Part shown: piece after piece, positions 51,852 to 60,780 of the stretch
How the letters are laid out: each line of letters begins with the position of its first letter
Position numbering within the stretch: the first letter of the stretch is position 1
NCBI RefSeq assembly: GCF_014203705.1
Contig: NZ_JACHJR010000001.1
Location: forward strand, 5,580,001 to 5,644,000
Length of the DNA: 64,000 nucleotides
DNA from: Kitasatospora gansuensis
Lineage (GTDB): Bacteria; Actinomycetota; Actinomycetes; Streptomycetales; Streptomycetaceae
Reading direction: 5' to 3'
Notes under the pieces: model-generated
What the model saw: only the letters and a program-made list of their open reading frames with translations
What the model was told of the DNA's origin: nothing
Databases searched by the model: none
Made by a program: the position numbers and the translations under genes

Positions 51852-52642
51852 CCGACTCACCGCGCGCCGACGCCGAGCAGGCCGCCGACGACCTCGGCAC
51901 GGCCTGGCAGCCCCTTGCCGCCGCACAAGCCGCCGTCCTCACCGCCCTCGCCGCGGGCCGCCGCACCGCCCGACTCGCGTCCGCCCTCGCCGAGTTCACC
52001 GAAGCGATCCGCACCTTCCACCACACGGTGGACGCGGTGATCGGCGACTTCGCGCACCGCGAGGTCGCCCGCCGCTACGAGGAAGCCGCCCGCGCCGCCA
52101 CCGCCGGCATCGGCCGCACCTTCGAGTGGACACCCACCCACCAGGACACCCTGCGGGCCCTCACCGCCGACACCTACAGCGACCTCCTCCGGCGCGCCCA
52201 GGAGACCGTCCGCACCTCCGGGGCGTTCTACCGCGCCGCCCGCGCAGCCGCCCGGCACGACCTCCCGCTCCTCGCGGTCGGCCGCGCCACCGCACCGACC
52301 GGCGCTCGAGCACTTGCCGACCGACTCGCCTCCACCTACCAACTCGACCGCGTCGTCTACCGCAACGGCACCCGCATGCCCGTCCAGGCGTGGGCCGAAG
52401 CCGCCCTCCACACCCGGGCGGCCGTCGCCACCAACACCGGGACGCTGGCCGTCGCCCGCGAGCACGGCATCAGCCACGTCGAGGTGTCGGACGGCTACGA
52501 CTGCGGCTGGACCAGCCACCCCGACCCCGACAAGGCCACCCGCACCCTGCGGAGCGTGGAGGAAGCAGCCGAGTGGCCGATCTCCCACCCCCGCTGCAAC
52601 CGGGGATTTCGGTTGCAACCCGACATCAGCCCGGAAGCCTGA
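51848..52642 (+). CDS. Phage minor capsid protein
   Basis: A 264-residue protein: a helical N-terminal half, then a head-morphogenesis fold (LASTYQLDRVVYRNGTRMPVQAWAEAALHTRAAVATNTGTLAVAREHGISHVEVSDGYDCGWTSHPDPDKA) ending in HPRCNRGFRLQPD. Cys-Gly-Trp and HPxC residues match minor capsid 2/gp7-like proteins that form zinc-binding loops. It is the last recognisable virion gene; no tail genes follow. Confidence 0.75.
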   Translation: MTDSPRADAEQAADDLGTAWQPLAAAQAAVLTALAAGRRTARLASALAEFTEAIRTFHHTVDAVIGDFAHREVARRYEEAARAATAGIGRTFEWTPTHQDTLRALTADTYSDLLRRAQETVRTSGAFYRAARAAARHDLPLLAVGRATAPTGARALADRLASTYQLDRVVYRNGTRMPVQAWAEAALHTRAAVATNTGTLAVAREHGISHVEVSDGYDCGWTSHPDPDKATRTLRSVEEAAEWPISHPRCNRGFRLQPDISPEA

Positions 52643-52694
52643 CAGCCCCAGTCGGCCGCCGCTCCCGCGCAACCGGGAGGCGTCCGTGCCGGGA

Positions 52695-54026
52695 TCACGC
52701 TGCTGATCGCACAGCGTCGATGAACTGGCCTACTCCTTCGACGTGTTGATGCCCGCTCAGTGCGGGCGCGAGGTCGCTGATCTGACGGATGCAGCGCGTG
52801 GACCCGGTGTGCCGGGCGAGGAGCAGTGCCTGATGTGCGGTGGACGCGCCCTGGTCGACCTCGCCCTGGCGCAGGAGGCTTTCGGCCTCGTAGGCGAGGA
52901 ACACCGCGCGGGTCTTGTCACGGGCGGTGGGCAGCAGGGTGACGCCTTCGGTGATCTGGCGATGGGCGGGACCAGGTTCGCTGAGGTCGATGAGGCAGCG
53001 GCCGGAGTCGACGGCGAGGTCGGCGGGGCTCATCCACGAGCACCACGCGGGCGCGGCGGTGGTCGCCACGTTCAGGGAGTGTTCGGCGGCGTCGAGGGCG
53101 CGTCGGCAGGCTCGGGCCTCGCCGGTCATGGCGAGGGCGCGGGCGCGGCGCAGGTTCAGCAGGGAGCGGGCGGTGGAGTCCTGAGTGCGGGTCAGGGCAT
53201 GGTCGAGGACTTCGACGGCGGGTGCGCCCTGGCCCAGCCACATGCTCTGGTAGGCGAGGTCGGAGAGGATGCCCGCGCCGCGGTCGGTGTCGCCGGCGTG
53301 GTGGGCGGCGTGGAGGGCTGCGGTCCAGTACCGGGCGGCGGCGGAGTGGTGCTCGTGGTCGAACTGGTGCCAGCCGATGGTTTGCGCGAGGGAGGAGGCG
53401 AGCAACTGGAGCCGCACACCGGTCTGTTCGCTGTAGGAGGCGCTCTCCAGAAGGCCCACGACCGTGTCGTAGTAGGAGTCCAGCAGGGGAGCGGTGTGCT
53501 GGCGGTCGGCGGTGGCCAGGGAGGTGAGCTGGTGGACGCTGGTCTCCAGCCAGCCGGCGAACTCCGGGTCGACGGTGCGTCCGTCGGTGGCCGTGGCGGC
53601 GAGGGCGGGGTCGAGGGTGGCCCACTGCTGGGAGAGGGTGATCATGGCGGCGGGCGCGAGGCCCAGCAGGGTGCGGCGGTTGAGCATGGCGCGGCGTTGG
53701 GCCTCTCTGAGGGCGGCGACCGTGGCCCCTGTGCCCAGGGGGAGCGGTGCTTCGGTTCCGGGCAGCCAGTACGGCCAGCCCAGGGCGGTGACGTGTTCGG
53801 GGTCGACGCCGAGGGCTTCGGCCATCAAGAGCTGGGACCACTCGCTCGGAGGGCGGGCGGTGGGCCGCTCCCAGGCGTACACCTGCTGCTTGGTGGTGCC
53901 GGCGCGGCGGTCGCGGCGGCGCGCGGCAGCTCTCATCGCCACCGCCAGGTCGGTCATCGACATGCCCCGCAAGGCCCGGGCGACGGTGATCGGGTGCTGG
54001 AAACTCTGCGCGTCCACGGACCCCAT
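52695..54026 (-). CDS. XRE-family regulator with TPR-like domain
   Basis: About 443 residues. The N-terminal XRE domain includes ITVARALRGMSMTDLAVAMRAAARR and QQVYAWERPTARPPSEWSQLLMAEALGV. A hydrophobic linker (LLGLAPAAMITLSQQW) leads to a long array of helical pairs resembling TPR repeats (ALHAAHHAGDTDRGAGILSDLAYQSMWLGQGAPAVEVLDHAL). This layout is common in streptomycete regulators that sense peptides or metabolites. It is divergent from the kinase operon and probably represses or activates it through the TTGTAC repeats. Start ATG 54026, or GTG 54017. Confidence 0.8.
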   Translation of the reverse strand: MGSVDAQSFQHPITVARALRGMSMTDLAVAMRAAARRRDRRAGTTKQQVYAWERPTARPPSEWSQLLMAEALGVDPEHVTALGWPYWLPGTEAPLPLGTGATVAALREAQRRAMLNRRTLLGLAPAAMITLSQQWATLDPALAATATDGRTVDPEFAGWLETSVHQLTSLATADRQHTAPLLDSYYDTVVGLLESASYSEQTGVRLQLLASSLAQTIGWHQFDHEHHSAAARYWTAALHAAHHAGDTDRGAGILSDLAYQSMWLGQGAPAVEVLDHALTRTQDSTARSLLNLRRARALAMTGEARACRRALDAAEHSLNVATTAAPAWCSWMSPADLAVDSGRCLIDLSEPGPAHRQITEGVTLLPTARDKTRAVFLAYEAESLLRQGEVDQGASTAHQALLLARHTGSTRCIRQISDLAPALSGHQHVEGVGQFIDAVRSAA

Positions 54027-54099
54027 CTCAGCACCCGCCGGGTCCCGGGCGGGCCGAAACGAGCGGGTTCCATTACCCCTCCATGACGGCTGAACCCTG

Positions 54100-54132
54100 T
54101 TGTACCGCACGGAGGTTCGGTTGTACTCGCAC
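54100..54132. promoter_or_regulatory. Direct repeats TTGTAC(C)GCAC in divergent promoter
   Basis: TTGTACCGCAC (54100) and TTGTACTCGCAC (54121) are 21 bases apart, two helical turns, in the about 150-base region between the XRE regulator and the kinase operon. They fit an operator for that regulator. Confidence 0.45.
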
Positions 54133-54180
54133 CTCCGGGCCGATCGGCCCGCGTGATCGAACGACTGCGCGGAGGTTGTG

Positions 54181-56076
54181 GTGGACGACGTGGTGACCGT
54201 CGCGGTGAGCGGCGCGGACAACACCGGCAAGACCAAACAGCTGGGCATCATGGCCCGCCGCCTCGGCGCGGTGGCAGCCCACGCGGGTCCGCTGGACGCG
54301 CACGACGCCCGTTGGGCGGAGATCAAGACCCAGGGGATGGGCACCTGGTGGTGGCACGACGCCCCGGTGCAGGAGGTCGCCGATGTCCTCGCCGCCTCCT
54401 ACCTCGCTCGCTCCCGCCACGCTGCCACCCTGCCGGGCGTGCGGCTGGTGGACCGCGGCCTGCCGATGCTGGAGGCATCGCTCGCGGCGACGGTCGCGGT
54501 GCGCGAGCAGCTCGACCCGAACAGGGCGGCCGACCGGGCCCGCCAGCTGCTCACCCCGTTCGCGGCCGAGCTGGCGGCGGCCGAGTCACGGGAGCAGGGC
54601 GTCCTGTTGCTGCACGACGAGGACCCCGAGGCTGGCACCCGCCTGAGCCTGTCCCACGAGGCGAGCGTCACCGACACCTACGCCGCCTACCAGCGGCACC
54701 TGCACCACCAGATCCACCGCCTCGCCGACGCGGGCCGCTTCGCCGAGGTGATCGTCGTCGCCGGGCGGCCGGTCGTCGCCGTCCAGGACGAACTGCGCCG
54801 CCTCCTCCACCCGCACGCCCCGGCCATCCCCGCCAGGTGCCTGCCCGGCCTCGGCGTCGTCGCGCTCGGCGGCCTGTCCGAGAGCGGCAAGAGCACCATG
54901 GGGGAGTACCTGCGCACCCGCCACGGCCACGACCGCCTCAAGATCGGCTACCTGATCGAGCAGGCCGCCGCCCACGCCGGCATCACCGACCCCTACGCCC
55001 TGCCCCCGGTGGTGCGCGCCGAACTGCTCCTCGACGGACTCGACCGCTACGCCGCCGCCCACCACTACCTCACCCGCATCACCATCGAATCCCTGCACGA
55101 GCACGACGTCACCGCCGAGCTGCGCCGGATGCTCGGAGGCCAGCTGACGGTGACCTACGTCGAGGCCGCCGTCGAGGTGCGCAAGCGGCGCGGCACCGCC
55201 GGGGCGGCCGACGTGGAGGTCCGCGACGAGATCAAGCAGGCGAGGGGCGCCGGGCGGATCAGGGAGATTGCCGACCTGGTGGTGTCCAACAACGGGACCA
55301 GGCTGGCGCTGGAGCGGCAGTTGGACCGGCTCGCGCTGGACGCCGCCTGGCCGGTCGTCGCCCCGGCCACCGCTCCGGTGAACACCCTCGGCCTGCCGCT
55401 CGCGTTGGAGGTCTTCCTCACCGCCCTGCTGGAGCGCACAACCGGCGGCGACCGGCCGGTGATCGACCTGCTCGCGGTCACCGGCTCCGGTGCCCGCGGC
55501 AAGTACCAGGCCGGCTGGAGCGACCTGGACATCTTCGTCATCGCCGAACCCGACCGCACCGAAGACCTGCGGGCCGCGCTGGCGGAGGCGCAGCAGACCC
55601 TCGGCGCGGTGAAGCTCGGCATCACGGTGCTCAGCAGGGCCGAGTGCTTCGCCGGCACGGTCACCTCCCGCCTGCTGCACGTCCTCACCCTCCTCGGCTC
55701 GGGCGCCCTGCTGCCGCAGTGGGTGCGCCCCGGGCTGCTGATCCCGGCACCGACCCTCGCCGACGATGTCACCGCGAGCATCAAGGCCGGTGTCCAGGCC
55801 GCAGTCGAGATCCGCCGCCAGCTCCTCAAGCCCGCGCCAGACCTGCGCGCCCTCTACAAGATCACCGCGCTGCTGGCCAAGATCCTGGCCCGCTTCGAGG
55901 ACGTGGAGCGCGCTGGGGACGAGGAGGCGCTGTCGGACCTGGTGGCCCGCGTCGGCGCCCAGCCCGAGCTGGTCGCGGCGGCCCGCGACGGCCACGACGC
56001 CGCCCGCGAGCTGGCCGCCCTGGTCCTGGCCCAGTGGACAGCCACCCTGCCGCCCGCCGCCGTGGTGGCCGCGTGA
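54181..56076 (+). CDS. Three-domain kinase / kinase / nucleotidyltransferase
   Basis: About 631 residues with three enzyme domains not usually joined. (1) About 1-215: a thymidylate-kinase-like P-loop domain with VSGADNTGKTKQ and the DRG motif VDRGLPMLEASLA. (2) About 220-390: a second P-loop kinase, GGLSESGKSTMGEYL, with a lid-like RKRRGTAG and end VSNNGT. (3) About 400-631: a MNT-type nucleotidyltransferase with GSGARGK and SDLD motifs for metal binding. GGAGG lies 5 bases before the chosen GTG (a GTG one codon earlier also exists). First gene of the operon; substrates unknown. Confidence 0.7.
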   Translation: MDDVVTVAVSGADNTGKTKQLGIMARRLGAVAAHAGPLDAHDARWAEIKTQGMGTWWWHDAPVQEVADVLAASYLARSRHAATLPGVRLVDRGLPMLEASLAATVAVREQLDPNRAADRARQLLTPFAAELAAAESREQGVLLLHDEDPEAGTRLSLSHEASVTDTYAAYQRHLHHQIHRLADAGRFAEVIVVAGRPVVAVQDELRRLLHPHAPAIPARCLPGLGVVALGGLSESGKSTMGEYLRTRHGHDRLKIGYLIEQAAAHAGITDPYALPPVVRAELLLDGLDRYAAAHHYLTRITIESLHEHDVTAELRRMLGGQLTVTYVEAAVEVRKRRGTAGAADVEVRDEIKQARGAGRIREIADLVVSNNGTRLALERQLDRLALDAAWPVVAPATAPVNTLGLPLALEVFLTALLERTTGGDRPVIDLLAVTGSGARGKYQAGWSDLDIFVIAEPDRTEDLRAALAEAQQTLGAVKLGITVLSRAECFAGTVTSRLLHVLTLLGSGALLPQWVRPGLLIPAPTLADDVTASIKAGVQAAVEIRRQLLKPAPDLRALYKITALLAKILARFEDVERAGDEEALSDLVARVGAQPELVAAARDGHDAARELAALVLAQWTATLPPAAVVAA

Positions 56077-57173
56077 GCGCGTTCGGGCGGCTGGTGTTCC
56101 GCAAGCGGATGCCCCGATCAGCCGCCACCGCAGAGGAGTTCGGATGGCGGCAGCTCGCCGGCCGCCTCCAGGTCCCGCACTTCCACGGCCGCACCCCGGC
56201 CGACGAGGGGTGCGACGTGCTCGCCTACGAGGACGTGTTCGCCTCTGGCCGATCCGGGCACCTGCTGGGCGACCTGATCGCGCTCGCCGACGAGGACCCG
56301 GCCGCCGCCGGTCCGGTCACCGCCCTGATTGACGCGGTCTGCGACGACCTGATCGCCGCCGTGGCCGGCAGCGGGCGCACCGCCGCCCTCGCCGAGTGCG
56401 TGCCCGGCCTGTACGCCGACCGCATCCGCCCCGCAGGCCGCATCGACACCTGGTGGCTCGACCCCACCCTCACCCTCAGCACCGGCACCGACGCCCTCCC
56501 GGCCGTGCGCGACCTCACCAACTGGACCATCACCGCCAACGGACACCACCTACCGCTGGACGTACCCGCCGCGATCCGCACCACCCGCACCGCCCTCGAC
56601 CCGGCCACCCGCTGGACCACCGCCCTCACCCAAGGCGACCCCACCGAACCCAACATCACCAACACCCCTACCGGGCCCGGCGCGGTCTGGCTCGACTTCG
56701 AATACGCCGGCCGCAACACCATCGCCGGAGAAGCCGCCAACCTCCTCTGGTACCTCCTCGCCCTCGGCGGCTGGCTCGTCCCCCTCCACCAACGCGACAC
56801 CTACATCCGCACCCTGCGCCTCCACCTGCCCCCGGCCGCGCACCCCACCGTCGAGCACGCCGGACTCTCCACCCCGCACCGCCACCTCGACCTCCGCTAC
56901 ACCTGGCCCACCGGCCCAGGCCGCCAAGCCGCCCTCCACCGACTCCTCGCCCGGCTGCGCACCGACCTCGGCGCAGCCGCCGACCTCCCGCCCGGCCGCG
57001 AACTGGATTACCTGCGACCGTTCCTGACCGCCCGAATCCTCGGGGTGATCGACCCCCGACGGCTCGGCGACACCGAACGGCTGCTCCTGCTGGCCAAGCT
57101 CGCCGAACTCCAGGCCGGTGAAGCCCAGTTCGCCCACACCGACCCGCTGACCACCCTCACCTCCGTGGAGTGA
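56073..57173 (+). CDS. Phosphotransferase (APH/choline-kinase fold)
   Basis: A 366-residue kinase-fold protein. A small N-lobe has FRKRMPRSAATAEEFGWRQLAG with a Lys in the expected place and LAYEDVF at the hinge. The catalytic loop is TQGDPTEPNI (Asp, Asn) and the metal loop GAVWLDFEYAGRNTIAGEAANLLWYLL. His of the usual HGD is replaced by Gln. The last part is helical and Leu-rich. GTGA overlap with the upstream gene. It may phosphorylate a sugar, aminoalcohol or nucleotide-linked compound; substrate not predictable. Confidence 0.7.
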   Translation: MSAFGRLVFRKRMPRSAATAEEFGWRQLAGRLQVPHFHGRTPADEGCDVLAYEDVFASGRSGHLLGDLIALADEDPAAAGPVTALIDAVCDDLIAAVAGSGRTAALAECVPGLYADRIRPAGRIDTWWLDPTLTLSTGTDALPAVRDLTNWTITANGHHLPLDVPAAIRTTRTALDPATRWTTALTQGDPTEPNITNTPTGPGAVWLDFEYAGRNTIAGEAANLLWYLLALGGWLVPLHQRDTYIRTLRLHLPPAAHPTVEHAGLSTPHRHLDLRYTWPTGPGRQAALHRLLARLRTDLGAAADLPPGRELDYLRPFLTARILGVIDPRRLGDTERLLLLAKLAELQAGEAQFAHTDPLTTLTSVE

Positions 57174-57967
57174 CCGTGACCATCACCCTCCCCGAACTGC
57201 CGCTCGCCGCCCGGCCCCTCCAGGGCCGCACCGCCCTGGTGACCGGCGCGGCCACCGGCATCGGCGCCGCCACCGCGAAGGCCCTCGCCGCTGCGGGCGC
57301 CGCCGTAGCCGTCGCCCACCACGCCCAGATCGGCCAGGCCCGCACCGTCCTGGAGGCCGTCCGCCGAGCGGGTGCCGACGGCATAGAGATCAGCGCCGAC
57401 CTCACCGACCCGGACGCCGTCGCCATGATGGCCGACCAGGTCCGCTCGGAGGTCGGCCCGGTGGACATCCTCGTCAACAACGCCGGCGCCTACCCCAGGA
57501 TCAGGTGGGAGGACACCGACGAAGCCGCCTGGGCAGCCGCGTTGGAGATCAACCTCACCGCCCACTACCGCACCTGCCGCGCCGTCACCCCCGGCATGAT
57601 CGACCGCGGTTGGGGACGGATCATCAACGTCTCCTCCGTCAACGCCCGAGTCGGGAGGGTCGGCCTGACCGCCTACAGCGCCGCCAAGGCCGGACTCCTC
57701 GGCCTCACACCCTCCCTGGCCAGGGAACTTGGCCCGCACGGCATCACGGTGAACACTGTCGTACCGGGGGCGATCCAGGTGAGCGCCGAGAACGACCTCC
57801 CGCCCCATCACCGTGCCCGCCCGGAAGACCAGATCGCCCGGCAGTGCGTCCCCCGCCGGGGCCAGCCCGACGACGTCGCCGCCGCCATCGCCTTCCTCGC
57901 CAGCCCCGCCGCATCCTTCATCAGCGCGCAGTCGTTGAGCATCGACGGCGGCTGGCAGCCCAACTGA
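57170..57967 (+). CDS. Short-chain dehydrogenase/reductase
   Basis: A 265-residue classical SDR oxidoreductase using NAD(P)H. Cofactor motif TGAATGIGAATAKAL, NNAG motif LVNNAGAYP, catalytic Ser in INVSSVNARVG and YSAAK (Tyr and Lys), and the C-terminal SLSIDGGWQPN. All catalytic residues are present. GTG overlaps the phosphotransferase stop (GTGA). In the operon it would reduce or oxidise the same molecule that the kinases act on; this is inference. Confidence 0.87.
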   Translation: MTVTITLPELPLAARPLQGRTALVTGAATGIGAATAKALAAAGAAVAVAHHAQIGQARTVLEAVRRAGADGIEISADLTDPDAVAMMADQVRSEVGPVDILVNNAGAYPRIRWEDTDEAAWAAALEINLTAHYRTCRAVTPGMIDRGWGRIINVSSVNARVGRVGLTAYSAAKAGLLGLTPSLARELGPHGITVNTVVPGAIQVSAENDLPPHHRARPEDQIARQCVPRRGQPDDVAAAIAFLASPAASFISAQSLSIDGGWQPN

Positions 57968-57996
57968 CCACCTTCCGAACCACTATGGAGACCACC

Positions 57997-58434
57997 ATGC
58001 CGAAGCAGCGCGTCCGCGCCGTCCTCGTCACCCCGGCGGGCACCACTCTCGTGATCAAGCGCATCAAGCCCGGCGCTGACCCGTACTGGGTCCTCGTCGG
58101 CGGTGGCGTCGAGGACACCGACACCAGCAACGAGGCGGCCCTGCTGCGCGAGATCCGTGAGGAAATCGCCGGCGAGGCCGAGGTCCTGCGCCACCTCCAC
58201 GAACTGACGAACAACGCGGGCGAGACGGAGCACTTCTACATCGCGCGGGTCACCACGTGGAACTTCGCCGATCGCTCCGGGCCCGAGTTCGAGCGGAACG
58301 ACCGCGGCGAGTACCTCCTTGAGGAGATCCCCCTGACCCCCGAGGCCATCGCCGCCCTCAACTTGATGCCGCCGCAGATCAAGGACGTGTTGGCTGCCGC
58401 GACCGGCCCCGGCGGCCTGCTGGCCACGGCGTAG
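57997..58434 (+). CDS. Nudix hydrolase
   Basis: A 145-residue Nudix pyrophosphohydrolase. The core GGGVEDTDTSNEAALLREIREEIAGEAE has the REIREE helix that binds Mg; a few outer positions differ from the consensus. It hydrolyses nucleoside diphosphates linked to another group. ATG 57997 has GGAG 6 bases upstream. It lies 29 bases after the SDR gene and ends the operon; a housekeeping or editing role for the nucleotide product of the first gene is plausible. Confidence 0.82.
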   Translation: MPKQRVRAVLVTPAGTTLVIKRIKPGADPYWVLVGGGVEDTDTSNEAALLREIREEIAGEAEVLRHLHELTNNAGETEHFYIARVTTWNFADRSGPEFERNDRGEYLLEEIPLTPEAIAALNLMPPQIKDVLAAATGPGGLLATA

Positions 58435-58542
58435 CGTCGCGGACTCCCACACGGGACCGGTGCGAGCCGCTGCCTCCAGCCGAGAGCGCCAGCCACGCAC
58501 CCACGTCGTACAGTCAGGCCACCGATCACACGAGGACAGGAC

Positions 58543-58848
58543 GTGCACGACCACGAAGAGGAACCGTTGGAGCAGTGGGCCGCGCGCCGCAAGGCCAAGG
58601 CCCGCCCGGTCGGGAAGCTGAAAGCCGTTCCCATGGGCGGCAGCGGCAGCGTCGGCGGTGCGCACGTCGGCCGGGACGAGCCCCGCCTGATCATGGGCTG
58701 GGACGGATATCAGTGGCTGCCCGAAGCAGTGGCCCCCGACTACCCGGCCGCGCAGCGCATCCTCAACGGGATTGAAGGTGACGGCGTGATGAGAGCGACC
58801 GTTGCACCGACGCTGAAGAAGCCCGGCCGACATCGCCGAACCACCTAG
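58543..58848 (+). CDS. DUF6087 family protein
   Basis: A 101-residue protein matching the streptomycete DUF6087 pattern: EPLEQWAARRKAKARPVGKLKAVPMG, then HVGRDEPRLIMGWDGYQWLPEAVAPDYPAAQRIL and a basic GRHRR end. Function unknown. GTG start with AGGACAGG upstream. It is often found in accessory regions together with DUF6879 and XRE genes, as here. Confidence 0.7.
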   Translation: MHDHEEEPLEQWAARRKAKARPVGKLKAVPMGGSGSVGGAHVGRDEPRLIMGWDGYQWLPEAVAPDYPAAQRILNGIEGDGVMRATVAPTLKKPGRHRRTT

Positions 58849-59027
58849 CGAATCATGGTCAACGGCTCTGGAGATTAACGAAGTTGGGAGAAATCGCGAG
58901 GGTCCAGTGCCGCCCCGAAGTGGAGGGATGTCGCTCGGTCTTCCTATGTACCTGACAGTCCGGCAATCGGTGGGAGACGATGGCGGCCGACGCAACTTCT
59001 CGCAACCGCTCGGTGAAGGGGATGACT

Positions 59028-59318
59028 ATGCGGCTACGGTTCATCGCGAAGGACCCGAACAGCCCGGACGGCGACTCGCCGACCGTGTGGGTCGACGAGG
59101 ACACCTCGGATCTGGTGATCCAGGGATGGAACGCCGACGCCGGCACTGTCGAGGAGTGCCTGCGCACCGGCCGAATTCCTGACCACGAGGGCGTGGTGCG
59201 AGTTCCCGCGCGGATGGTGCGGGCATTGAGGGAGGCGTGCGATGTCGCCGAGCGCGGCGCGGATCGACGAGCTGTTGAAGGCCACGGTGCGGACAGCAGT
59301 GCACCTGGAGATGCGTGA
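59028..59318 (+). CDS. Small protein of the DUF6879-associated set (96 residues)
   Basis: Begins MRLRFIAKDPNSPDGDSPTVWVDEDT, a sequence commonly seen before DUF6879 genes in Streptomyces. ATG 59028 has AAGGGG 6 bases upstream. Its last 77 bases overlap the next gene in another frame, an unusually long overlap. Function unknown; it may be the partner of the next gene in a small regulatory set with the XRE protein. Confidence 0.65.
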   Translation: MRLRFIAKDPNSPDGDSPTVWVDEDTSDLVIQGWNADAGTVEECLRTGRIPDHEGVVRVPARMVRALREACDVAERGADRRAVEGHGADSSAPGDA

Positions 59319-59760
59319 CGGCTACACGCAGAACGATCCCGCACTCGACGCCTGGAAGGCCGGGCACCGGGCCGACCCGGGCGACCGCTCGTCCTGGTGG
59401 CGGCCGTGGCTCGACGTCATCGCCGAGGCCGTCGAGCGAGGCGTGGAGATCAGGCGGGCCCGCATCGTGTCGACACCGCCGAGCGAGTACATCCGGTACG
59501 AGTACGACGTGACCTTCCCGAACGTGGCAGCCGGCGAGCAGGTCCGCTGGCTGCCACGTCGGGACGCGTCCCTGATCCCGCTGCCCGGAAACGACTTCTG
59601 GCTGTTCGACGACCGCCTCGTGCGCTGGGGCCACTTCAACGGAGACGGCGACTCCCTCGGCGGAGAGCTGACCGACGACCCCGCCGCTGCGGCCCTGTGC
59701 TCGCGCGCGTTCGACGCGGTCTGGCACCGCGCCGTCCCCCATGACCAGTTCCACTTCTGA
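59242..59760 (+). CDS. DUF6879 family protein
   Basis: A 172-residue protein with the DUF6879 signature: HLEMRDGY, RRARIVSTPPSEYIRYEYDVTFPNVAAGEQVRWLPRRDAS and PLPGNDFWLFDDRLVRWGHFNGDG. GGAGG lies 6 bases before the ATG, which fixes the start despite overlap with the upstream gene. These proteins are encoded beside XRE/DUF5753 regulators in streptomycetes; a toxin-antitoxin-like or regulatory role has been suggested for such sets but is not established. Confidence 0.78.
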   Translation: MSPSAARIDELLKATVRTAVHLEMRDGYTQNDPALDAWKAGHRADPGDRSSWWRPWLDVIAEAVERGVEIRRARIVSTPPSEYIRYEYDVTFPNVAAGEQVRWLPRRDASLIPLPGNDFWLFDDRLVRWGHFNGDGDSLGGELTDDPAAAALCSRAFDAVWHRAVPHDQFHF

Positions 59761-59795
59761 CCGACGAGGACCATCCCCGCTACCAGCTGCTGACC

Positions 59796-60650
59796 ATGTC
59801 CGCGTACACCCCGTCGTCCAGCGTCATCGCGGCCCGTAGAGCCCTGGCCGAGCAACTGCGCGACCTGCGCCGCGATGCGGGGATCACCGGCCGGGAGCTC
59901 TCCGCCCGCTGCGGATGGCACCCGGCCAAGACCTCCCGCATCCAGGACGGCAAGGCCGCACCCTCCGACGCCGACATTCGGGCCTGGTGCCAGGCGTGCG
60001 GGGTGCCCGAACGTGCTGAGAATCTGATCGCGGCGTCCCGCGTTGTGGACTCCATGTACGTCGAGTGGCGCCGCTTGGAGAAGACCGGGCTGCGCCAGGC
60101 CCAGGAGTCCGTCCTCGACCTGTACCGCCGCACTCGGCACTTCCGCGTCTACGCCCACCGCGTGGTGCCCGGCATGCTCCAGACCCGCGAGTACACCCGG
60201 GCGGTGCTCACCGCAGTACAGCGCGCCCGCGGCACGGAAGACGATGTCGACGCCGCACTCGACTCCCGCATGGATCGGCAGGCCATGCTGCACCGCAGCC
60301 GCCGTCGCACCTTCGCAGTCCTGATCGAGGAATCGGTCCTGCACACCAGCGTTGCCGACACCGAGACGATGGCCGGTCAGCTCGGCAACCTGATTGAGTT
60401 CAGCACCCGGCCCGCCGTGAGTCTGGGCATCATCCCCTTCCACGCCGGCCGACGACGCTCCCCGGCAGAGGACTTCTACATGTTCGACGACGTGCAAACC
60501 TCCGTCGAACTCGTCAGCGGATACCTGCGGTTGACGCAGCCCCACGAGATCGGCGCCTACGCCCAGGCGTTCTCCGACTACTCCGACATGGCGCTCTTCG
60601 GGCCCGACGCGCGCCGAAGGCTCGCCTCCGCACTCAAACGCTACCGGTGA
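59796..60650 (+). CDS. XRE/DUF5753 family regulator
   Basis: A 284-residue Scr1-type regulator: an N-terminal XRE helix-turn-helix (LRRDAGITGRELSARCGWHPAKTSRIQDGKAAPSDADIRAWCQACGV) and a C-terminal DUF5753 (VVPGMLQTREYTRAVLTAV; LIEESVLHTSVADTETMAGQL; ISLGIIPFHAG-like). Streptomycetes encode dozens of these, usually beside small DUF397 or DUF6879 partners. The ATG follows the DUF6879 gene by 35 bases, suggesting one operon. Confidence 0.85.
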   Translation: MSAYTPSSSVIAARRALAEQLRDLRRDAGITGRELSARCGWHPAKTSRIQDGKAAPSDADIRAWCQACGVPERAENLIAASRVVDSMYVEWRRLEKTGLRQAQESVLDLYRRTRHFRVYAHRVVPGMLQTREYTRAVLTAVQRARGTEDDVDAALDSRMDRQAMLHRSRRRTFAVLIEESVLHTSVADTETMAGQLGNLIEFSTRPAVSLGIIPFHAGRRRSPAEDFYMFDDVQTSVELVSGYLRLTQPHEIGAYAQAFSDYSDMALFGPDARRRLASALKRYR

Positions 60651-60780
60651 GCGCGCGCAACTACTCGCAACTCTTCTACACCAACCGTGAGCACCCCACT
60701 ACCGTCGAGCACATCCGGTTGTCGGCCCCTGCAACACCGGGCCGTCACCGCCCCGCCGACCAGCTCACTCGAGGAACACC

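Noticed and set aside
54181..58434. Known antibiotic-resistance or capsule operon
   Set aside because: The APH-fold protein lacks the His of the usual HGD loop and the first gene does not match sugar nucleotidyltransferases; no resistance family could be named.
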